DNA of 15,106 nt from an uncultured Kiritimatiellota bacterium (GTDB taxonomy: Bacteria; Verrucomicrobiota; Kiritimatiellia; RFP12; UBA1067), in assembly GCA_934667295.1 (NCBI GenBank), contig CAKULR010000016.1, forward strand, positions 1 to 15,106, in the 5' to 3' direction. The notes under the pieces are model-generated. The model was given only the letters and a program-made list of their open reading frames with translations, had not been told where the DNA came from and did not search any database. A program made the translations under genes and the position numbers. Shown one piece after another: positions 1-4,645 of this stretch (position 1 is its first letter; each line of letters opens with the position of its first letter).

Positions 1-69
1 GGCGCGCGCTGGACCCGCGCCGGTCACGACCTATTCGATGAAAAGTCCCGCATCGCACGGCCCCAGGAT

Positions 70-78
70 TGGTATAAT
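70..78 (+). promoter_or_regulatory. Extended -10 promoter element of rnhC
   Basis: TGG directly followed by a perfect TATAAT (73-78) forms a TGn extended -10 box. No good -35 hexamer lies 16-18 bp upstream, which extended -10 promoters tolerate. The same TGG-TATAAT string precedes glyS at 13511-13519. The predicted start of transcription falls at about 85-86, on the ATG I choose for rnhC, so the mRNA may be leaderless. Inferred from sequence only. Confidence 0.55.
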
Positions 79-85
79 GCAGCCC

Positions 86-1201
86 ATGCCCGAACGGAAG
101 ACATGTTTCACCTTTGAACTCGACGAAAGACAGCAGGAGGCGTTTCTCGCCCTGTTGGCCGTTGGGAACTACCGTCCGAAGCAGGTGCCCTATTCGCTCG
201 CCGCCGTGGAGGGGGACGGCTTCAACTGCGCGCTCTACCAGAAGGAGAAGCACGGGCGGCGGAAGCTCTGCGTACAGGGCGGGCAGGCGCAGGACTTCGT
301 GGAGTTCTTCCTGGAGCCGAACGGCGTCGTGCCGCTTTCGCTGGGCGGCGCGGGGATCGCGGCGGCCGTGGCGGGCGGAACGGCGAACGGGGGGGCGCCC
401 CTGCCGCATGGCGGGAGCGACGAGTCGGGCAAGGGCGACTACTTCGGCCCGCTCGTCGTGGCGTGCTGCTACGTGGACGAGGCGCTGGCGGAGAAGTTGC
501 GCACGCTGAAGGTGGAGTATTTCGACGCGCACGACGTGAAGCACGTGGACGAGGGGGGCGTGCGGGACTGCAAGCTCATCGCGAACAACGTCGTGCTCAT
601 GCGGATGGGGCAGATGGTCCGTTCCCTGCTGGGACCGGGCCGCTTCGCCGTCGTGAAGATCGGTCCGGCGGCCTACAACCGCCTCTACGCGAAGATCCGG
701 AACATCAACCGCCTCCTCGCCTGGGCGCACGGCACGTGCATCGAGGAACTGCTCGAAAAGCAGCCGGGGTGTCCGCGCATCGTGGTGGACCAGTTCGCGC
801 CGACGGAGACGGTGATCAAGCGTGCGCTCAAGACGCGCGGCAAGGGCGTCGCCGTCGAGCAGCGGCACAAGGCCGAAAGCTATTCGATCGCGGTGGCGGC
901 GGCGTCGGTGCTCGCGCGCGAGTGCTTCCTGCGGGCGCTGTGCGACATGGCGGGCGAAGTGGAGCCGGGCGCGTCGTCCGCCCTCGGCGTCGTGCCGCTG
1001 GGGTCGAGCGACCCGCGCGTGCGCGCGCTCGCGGAGCGGATGGTGCGGGAGAAGGGACCGGTGTGGCGCTTGAACCACTGCAAGGCGCATTGTCAGACGA
1101 CGGACAAGGTGCTGGCCGCGTGCGGCGCCTCGCGCGGCGACCTTCCCCCCGAGGGACAGGTGACGTCGGCGGTCAAGAACGGAGAGTACGGACATGGTTG
1201 A
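86..1201 (+). CDS. rnhC: Ribonuclease HIII
   Basis: Cleaves the RNA strand of RNA-DNA hybrids in the cytoplasm (removal of R-loops and primers). From the start used here (371 aa, usual for the family at about 300-370) the N-terminal 75 or so residues look like the TBP-like substrate-binding domain that marks HIII as opposed to HII. The catalytic domain opens with GSDESGKGDYFGP, whose D112 and E113 are the expected metal ligands. It continues to VVDQFAP (D235) and ends the core with HKAESYSIAVAAASVLAR, matching the conserved block of type 2 RNases H. ATGs also exist at 38 and 77; 38 and 77 lie upstream of or inside the -10 box, so 86 is preferred although it lacks a Shine-Dalgarno. The 3' end overlaps exbB by 8 nt. 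The family assignment is firm; the start is less so. Confidence 0.9.
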   Translation: MPERKTCFTFELDERQQEAFLALLAVGNYRPKQVPYSLAAVEGDGFNCALYQKEKHGRRKLCVQGGQAQDFVEFFLEPNGVVPLSLGGAGIAAAVAGGTANGGAPLPHGGSDESGKGDYFGPLVVACCYVDEALAEKLRTLKVEYFDAHDVKHVDEGGVRDCKLIANNVVLMRMGQMVRSLLGPGRFAVVKIGPAAYNRLYAKIRNINRLLAWAHGTCIEELLEKQPGCPRIVVDQFAPTETVIKRALKTRGKGVAVEQRHKAESYSIAVAAASVLARECFLRALCDMAGEVEPGASSALGVVPLGSSDPRVRALAERMVREKGPVWRLNHCKAHCQTTDKVLAACGASRGDLPPEGQVTSAVKNGEYGHG

Positions 1202-1922
1202 GTTTTTCGCGGATTCCCTGCTGGACGGCTTCATGTTGTCGAGCGCGATGGGCAAGGGCATCGTGCTCGTGCAGCTTGCCGCAAGCGTCGTGATGTTCAC
1301 GTTCATCTTCGGAAAATGGCGCGAACTGTCCGACCAGACCCGTGCCGCGCGCCGCGTGGCGCGCGACGTGATGGGCGGGCAGGACGTGCTGGGGCACTAC
1401 CTGCAGCGCAAGGACAACGGGCACACGGTGCTGGAGAACATCTACTGGTGTACGTGCGACCGCCTCCTGAAGCTGCTTGCGCCGGATGTCCGGTCGCTGC
1501 TCGTCGGACGCCAGCCGGGCGCGGCGGCCGCGCTCACCGCGCACGAGATGGGGCTGGTGAAGACGCTCTGCGAGCATGTGCTGGATGAGGAGTCGCTGCG
1601 CGTGGAGAAGGGCATGGGCATGATCGCGACGGTCGTCGCGATCGCCCCGATGCTCGGCCTCCTGGGGACGGTGTGGGGCGTGCTCGATGCGTTTGCGGAC
1701 ATGGGGATGGCCGGCAGCGCGACCATCGCGACGATGGCGCCCGCCATCGCGTCCGCACTCGTCACGACGGTCGTCGGCCTCCTGATCGCGATTCCGGGCG
1801 TGATGCTCCACAACTGGCTCTCCGCCATGCTGCGCGACCTGCTCTCCGACATGGAGGGCTTCGCGGACGACCTCATGGGCCGCATCGCGCTGGAGTTCCA
1901 GGACCAGGGGAGAGGCGCCTGA
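1194..1922 (+). CDS. exbB: MotA/TolQ/ExbB-family proton channel subunit
   Basis: Inner-membrane proton-channel subunit that, with ExbD/TolR, powers a TonB- or TolA-type transducer. The 242 aa have three predicted membrane segments (about 21-40, 142-166, 183-205). The family signature is clear in the last two: APMLGLLGTVWGVLDAF (151-167) and APAIASALVTTVVGLLIAIP (182-201). The long cytoplasmic loop between the first two segments is charged and 100 residues long, as expected. GGAGAG-like purines (GGAGAG, 1181-1186) sit 7 nt before the ATG. The start overlaps the rnhC stop by 8 nt and the stop shares one base with the next ATG (TGATG), so translation is probably coupled. TolQ and ExbB cannot be separated from sequence alone here; no TolB or Pal gene follows. 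Confidence 0.88.
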   Translation: MVEFFADSLLDGFMLSSAMGKGIVLVQLAASVVMFTFIFGKWRELSDQTRAARRVARDVMGGQDVLGHYLQRKDNGHTVLENIYWCTCDRLLKLLAPDVRSLLVGRQPGAAAALTAHEMGLVKTLCEHVLDEESLRVEKGMGMIATVVAIAPMLGLLGTVWGVLDAFADMGMAGSATIATMAPAIASALVTTVVGLLIAIPGVMLHNWLSAMLRDLLSDMEGFADDLMGRIALEFQDQGRGA

Positions 1923-2338
1923 TGGGCCGCCGGGGCAGACGCGGCGGGCGGGTCGGCGGCGCGCGGGCGTCGATCGACATGAACTCGCTCATCGACCTCA
2001 CCTTCCTGCTGCTCGTCACCTTCATGCTCACGATCCCCGCGCTGGAGCAGGGCATCACGGTGCTGCTGCCGCGCGCGAAGACGGACACGCTGCCGAGCAA
2101 GGACGCGAAGGCGAACGTCGTCACCGTGGACGTCAACAACCAGGTCTACCTGAACAACACGCCCATCACGCTCGACGACCTCAAGGCCGACCTGGACGCC
2201 AAGGTGGCGGCCGACCCCGACGTGCCCGTGCTCGTGCGCGGCGACGAACGCCTCGAATACGGCGCGGTGATGGACGTCGTGAAGGTTGTCTACGGCTGCC
2301 ACGTGCGCAAGATGGCGCTCGTGACGAAGGAAAAGTAG
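1922..2338 (+). CDS. exbD: ExbD/TolR-family biopolymer transport protein
   Basis: Partner of the upstream ExbB/TolQ protein; carries the proton-conducting aspartate in its single membrane helix. The 138 aa read as a short basic cytoplasmic N terminus (Arg/Gly-rich, 1-17), one membrane segment (about 22-43) with the motif MNSLIDLTFLLL placing Asp at residue 25, and a periplasmic domain of about 90 residues (VNNQVYLNNTPITLDDLKADL, then VLVRGDERLEYGAVMDVV) typical of ExbD/TolR. Length is normal for the family. The start was chosen at the ATG that overlaps the exbB stop by one base; an upstream extension in this frame would be inside exbB. Position between exbB and the TonB-like gene supports a three-component complex. 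Confidence 0.9.
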   Translation: MGRRGRRGGRVGGARASIDMNSLIDLTFLLLVTFMLTIPALEQGITVLLPRAKTDTLPSKDAKANVVTVDVNNQVYLNNTPITLDDLKADLDAKVAADPDVPVLVRGDERLEYGAVMDVVKVVYGCHVRKMALVTKEK

Positions 2339-2339
2339 C

Positions 2340-3200
2340 GTGTACGCACACGACCAGACGGGGGAACGGCGTGCGGAGGGACGGGGCCCGGTCTCGTGGC
2401 GGGCCTTCGGCCTCGCGCTCGCCCTGCACCTCGTCGTCTTCGCGCTCTTCTGGTGCATCGCGAAGCTGGCGTTCCGCCCGCCCGACGTGGTCATCCCGAT
2501 GGATCTCACGATCGTGCCGCCGTGGGCGGAGCAGACGGACGACCCGGATCCCGACCCCAACCCGCCGCCGCCGGAGGCGAAGGCGGAGCCCAAGCCCCCG
2601 CAGCCGGAACCCGAGCCGCCGAAGATCGAGGAGACGAAGCCCGTCGAGGCGGTCGAGAAGGTCGTCGAAAAGCCGAAGCCGAAGAAGAAGGAGAAACCCA
2701 AGCCGCTCAACCTGCGGGAGAAGGCGAAGCTCGTCAAGGCGGCACCCGCGCCGGTGGCGGACCTGCGCGCGAAGGCGACGAAGGTCGAGCCGCCGCCGAA
2801 TGTCCGCACGTATGGCAAGGGAACGGCGGCGGACAAGCCCCTGTCGCCGGAGGAGTTCCAGCGCCTGATGAACCAGGGCTACCGCATCGGGGCCCGCAAC
2901 CAGATCGCGAACGACGAGGCGACGCGGTGCGTGAGCCTCATCGCACAGGCCATCCGCCGCGAGTGGGACAAGGAGAGCTTCAAGTGGCATCCGGGACTCC
3001 AGGCGCTGCAGATCGAGTTGCAGCTGGGTCCGGGCGGGCGCGTGCAGGGCTTCCGCATCATCTCCGGGAGCGGGGATGGCGAGGTGGACCGCACGGCGCG
3101 GAGCGCGCTCAACCGCCTGAAGTCGATTCCCGGCCTGTCGGCCGACTTCCTGCGACAGTTCGCGACATTGGCCGTCAAGATGGAGCCCACCGCCCGCTAG
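2340..3200 (+). CDS. TonB/TolA-like energy transducer
   Basis: Periplasm-spanning transducer likely driven by the adjacent ExbB/ExbD pair. The 286-aa product starts with GTG at 2340, one base after the exbD stop TAG, with GAAGG at 2326-2330 as ribosome binding site. Residues 20-44 form one membrane segment containing His30, reminiscent of the TonB/TolA transmembrane His, although the usual Ser four residues earlier is Ala26. Residues 65-165 are rich in Pro, Glu and Lys (PEPKPP-type runs), the rigid linker of TonB and TolA. Residues 190-280 resemble the TonB_2/TolA C-terminal fold (AIRREWDKE, LQIELQLGPGGRVQGFRIISGSGD, VDRTARSAL). I do not choose between Ton and Tol: no outer-membrane receptor, TolB or Pal lies next to it. 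Confidence 0.82.
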   Translation: MYAHDQTGERRAEGRGPVSWRAFGLALALHLVVFALFWCIAKLAFRPPDVVIPMDLTIVPPWAEQTDDPDPDPNPPPPEAKAEPKPPQPEPEPPKIEETKPVEAVEKVVEKPKPKKKEKPKPLNLREKAKLVKAAPAPVADLRAKATKVEPPPNVRTYGKGTAADKPLSPEEFQRLMNQGYRIGARNQIANDEATRCVSLIAQAIRREWDKESFKWHPGLQALQIELQLGPGGRVQGFRIISGSGDGEVDRTARSALNRLKSIPGLSADFLRQFATLAVKMEPTAR

Positions 3201-3380
3201 GCGCCGGCTCCGTACGCAAAGGCACGAAGCGGCTTCCATGACACGACGGAGTTGGCATGCGATGGTACGAAGTTCTATAGAAGGGGACACGGCCCTCATC
3301 CTCGCGTTCATCCGCGAGCCGGCGAAGGACGAGAAGATGGAGGATCAGGTCGTTGCGGGTGACGCCTTGAAGAGGCTGTC
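3201..3380 (+). other. Intergenic region between tonB-like gene and DUF4186 gene
   Basis: This 180-nt stretch has no terminator I can see after the tonB-like stop. It contains a candidate promoter (TTGGCA 3252-3257, 18 bp, TATAGA 3276-3281) and a small reading frame discussed separately. The two readings conflict: a transcript from that promoter would start near 3288, after the small frame's ATG at 3262. Confidence 0.4.
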
Positions 3381-3384
3381 ATGA
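3262..3384 (+). CDS. Possible 40-aa small protein or gene remnant, coupled to DUF4186
   Basis: A 40-residue frame (beginning MVRSSIEGDTALILAF and ending VAGDALKRLS) stops with TGA at 3382-3384, so its stop overlaps the ATG of the DUF4186 gene in the arrangement ATGA. That is the classic layout of translationally coupled genes. GGAG at 3248-3251 lies 10 nt upstream of the ATG; an in-frame ATG also exists at 3238. The peptide has balanced, protein-like composition with amphipathic stretches but I recognise no family. It could be the C-terminal remnant of a larger gene destroyed by rearrangement, a genuine small protein, or chance. Confidence 0.25.
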   Translation: MVRSSIEGDTALILAFIREPAKDEKMEDQVVAGDALKRLS

Positions 3385-3740
3385 CGTTTGAGGCGGCGTT
3401 CGGGAGGCTGGCGCGGTCGAAGTTCCGCAGCCGGTTCAGGCTGTCGGATGCCGACAGGGCTTACGTGGAGAGACAGGGCCTTGATGTCATTCGCCACCAT
3501 GCGGAGGATTTTGTCCGGCAGCGGCTCGCGCCCGCCTACCCGCCGAACGACGGACGGCAGACGCCAATGCGGGGGCATCCGGTCTTCACGGCGCAACATG
3601 CGACCGCGACCTGCTGCCGGGGGTGCCTGAACAAATGGTGGAAGGTACCCCTTGGCGTCGAACTTTCTCCGCTCCGCCGGCAGAAGGTGGTGAACCTCAT
3701 CATGGCCTGGATCGTGCGCGAGTTGGCGCGCCAGGCGTGA
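3381..3740 (+). CDS. DUF4186-family protein
   Basis: A 119-aa cytoplasmic protein of unknown function. I recognise the DUF4186 pattern: FRSRFRLSDADRAYV near residues 15-29, LDVIRHHAEDFVRQRLAP (34-51), then the strongly conserved block PNDGRQTPMRGHPVF (55-69) and AQHATATCCRGCLNKWW (71-87). His66, His73, Cys78, Cys79 and Cys82 are spaced so that a metal site is possible; that is my inference and not established. Length is normal, so the gene appears intact. AGAGG (3371-3375) lies 5 nt before the ATG, and the ATG overlaps the stop of a small upstream frame. The regulator gene follows closely. No enzymatic role is claimed. Confidence 0.8.
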   Translation: MTFEAAFGRLARSKFRSRFRLSDADRAYVERQGLDVIRHHAEDFVRQRLAPAYPPNDGRQTPMRGHPVFTAQHATATCCRGCLNKWWKVPLGVELSPLRRQKVVNLIMAWIVRELARQA

Positions 3741-3798
3741 TGGAATAGGGAGACTCCGATGCCGACGGCAAACGGTTTCAAATTCAAACAGTTTGTCG

Positions 3799-3826
3799 TT
3801 GACAACTATCAGCGGGGTGCTATAGT
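3799..3826 (+). promoter_or_regulatory. Promoter for the MarR-type regulator
   Basis: Perfect TTGACA (3799-3804), 16-bp spacer, then TATAGT (3821-3826) preceded by TGC, i.e. an extended -10. Predicted transcription start near 3833, which leaves about 40 nt of leader before the ATG at 3873 and argues for that start rather than the upstream in-frame ATG at 3759. Confidence 0.6.
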
Positions 3827-3872
3827 TTTCCACGCTTTTCTAAACCACTTGGAAGATACGTGGCAGGAGATT

Positions 3873-4256
3873 ATGGACAAGGATTTGCTGACGGTTGCGA
3901 ACCTGTTCCTTTCGTTCGAGAGGGTGCAGGGAAAGGTCTGGACTCTGGTTGGGCCGAGGGAGGCGAAGCGCCTTGAGTCGCTTTCCCACCGCCAGGTCAA
4001 GGTGATGATGGAGGTGGCGCACCGCAAGATGGGCGGCGGCGAGCCCTACACGCTGGACGAATTGGGGGATCTCCTGCGCATCGGGAAGTCCGCCGCCTCC
4101 CTTCTCGTGAGCGGACTTGTGGATCAGGGTCTCATGACGCGGACAACCGATCCGAAAAACCGCCGCTTCGTCCGCATCGACCTGTCAACGGCGGGACAGA
4201 AGCTGAGTTTCGCTCGGTGCGCATTGTACCCGCGCCGCCCCGGCGCGTGGCACTGA
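3873..4256 (+). CDS. MarR-family winged-helix transcriptional regulator, probably C-terminally shortened
   Basis: A 127-aa DNA-binding regulator. An N-terminal helix (LLTVANLFLSFERV, 5-18) is followed by a MarR winged helix-turn-helix: YTLDELGDLLRIGKSAASLL (59-78), SGLVDQGLMTR, and the wing RTTDPKNRRFVRIDLSTAG (90-108). MarR proteins usually continue with about 25-35 residues of dimerisation helices after this point; here the frame runs only to an unlike tail (SFARCALYPRRPGAWH) and stops, so the gene may be truncated or frameshifted. AGGAGA sits just before the chosen ATG. A longer in-frame start at 3759 also has a fair ribosome site (AGGGAGA), but it reads through the promoter described at 3799-3826. 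GC is lower than in neighbouring genes, hinting at transfer. Ligand and targets are unknown. Confidence 0.75.
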   Translation: MDKDLLTVANLFLSFERVQGKVWTLVGPREAKRLESLSHRQVKVMMEVAHRKMGGGEPYTLDELGDLLRIGKSAASLLVSGLVDQGLMTRTTDPKNRRFVRIDLSTAGQKLSFARCALYPRRPGAWH

Positions 4257-4278
4257 AAGGAAAAGAACACGCATGGGT

Positions 4279-4478
4279 ACAGGATTTCGTCCGCACCGTA
4301 ATCTTATAGATGCGACGACGAAATATGGTGATGATTTGCCGCAAAGATCACAAAGAACGCAAGGCTTTGTGGACTTTGCGGCTCACAATGTTTGATTGCC
4401 GGAGCAGTATTTCGTAAGGGCACCTCCGCCTCACACCACAGGCCGAAGTATAAGATTACGGTGCGGACGAAATCCTGT
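4279..4478. repeat. 200-bp element with perfect 30-bp terminal inverted repeats
   Basis: Bases 4279-4308 (beginning ACAGGATTTCGTCC and ending AATCTTATA) are the exact reverse complement of 4449-4478; all 30 bases pair and the match stops at both ends. The 140-bp interior carries its own hairpin. No coding frame of note and no recombinase lie inside. No clean target-site duplication flanks it. It could be a MITE-like non-autonomous element, an invertible segment, or a pair of repeat units placed head to head. The repeat identity is certain; its nature is not. Confidence 0.85.
4338..4382. repeat. Imperfect hairpin nested in the inverted-repeat element
   Basis: Arms 4338-4355 (GCCGCAAAGATCACAAAG) and 4365-4382 (CTTTGTGGACTTTGCGGC) pair at 16 of 18 positions around a 9-nt loop. 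The sequence is built from repeated CAAAG / CTTTG words (CGCAAAG, CACAAAG, CTTTGTG, CTTTGCG). There is no T-run after it, so it is not an obvious terminator. Confidence 0.7.
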
Positions 4479-4576
4479 TGGTCGGGAGACCGGGATGGCG
4501 TGGAGCGGAGAAGGTGGAGAAGGGAGAAGGTGAAACGTCTCGTGTCGAGGGTGGCGCGGGTGTGCAGAATCCGCAG

Positions 4577-4607
4577 TTGACAAGAAAAAAAAAAAAACAA
4601 TTATACT
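4577..4607 (+). promoter_or_regulatory. Promoter of LRR gene with A13 homopolymer in the spacer
   Basis: Consensus -35 TTGACA (4577-4582) and -10 TATACT (4602-4607) are separated by 19 bp, of which 4585-4597 are thirteen consecutive A. The spacing is 2 bp longer than the 17-bp optimum, so loss of two A would bring it to the ideal. Start of transcription is expected near 4614, giving a leader of about 30 nt to the ATG at 4646. Confidence 0.65.
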
Positions 4608-4645
4608 TTTTGCAAAATTCAACGTCTAAGGTGAAAGGAGTGGTC

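Larger units (their letters stand above)
4257..4645. other. Non-coding region with repeat element and LRR-gene promoter
   Basis: This 389-nt gap contains a 200-bp inverted-repeat element (4279-4478), a purine-rich stretch without clear structure (about 4479-4560), the A-tract promoter (4577-4607) and the leader of the LRR gene. It is markedly AT-richer than the genes around it. Open frames crossing it are short and not protein-like. Confidence 0.6.

Noticed and set aside
4228..4248. GC-rich hairpin CGCGCC-GCCCC-GGCGCG at the end of the MarR gene as a terminator
   Set aside because: No T-run follows, and it lies within the coding frame.
4309..4448. Invertible promoter inside the inverted-repeat element
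   Set aside because: I searched both strands of the 140-bp core for -35/-10 pairs with 15-19 bp spacing and found none convincing. Inversion of the core remains possible, but promoter switching is not supported.
4279..4478. CRISPR array or insertion sequence
   Set aside because: There are only two repeat copies, in inverted and not direct orientation, and there is no transposase frame.
4478..4645. N-terminal extension of the LRR protein from an ATG at 4478
   Set aside because: It would translate through the -35/A-tract/-10 promoter, and the signal peptide with a strong Shine-Dalgarno begins at 4646.
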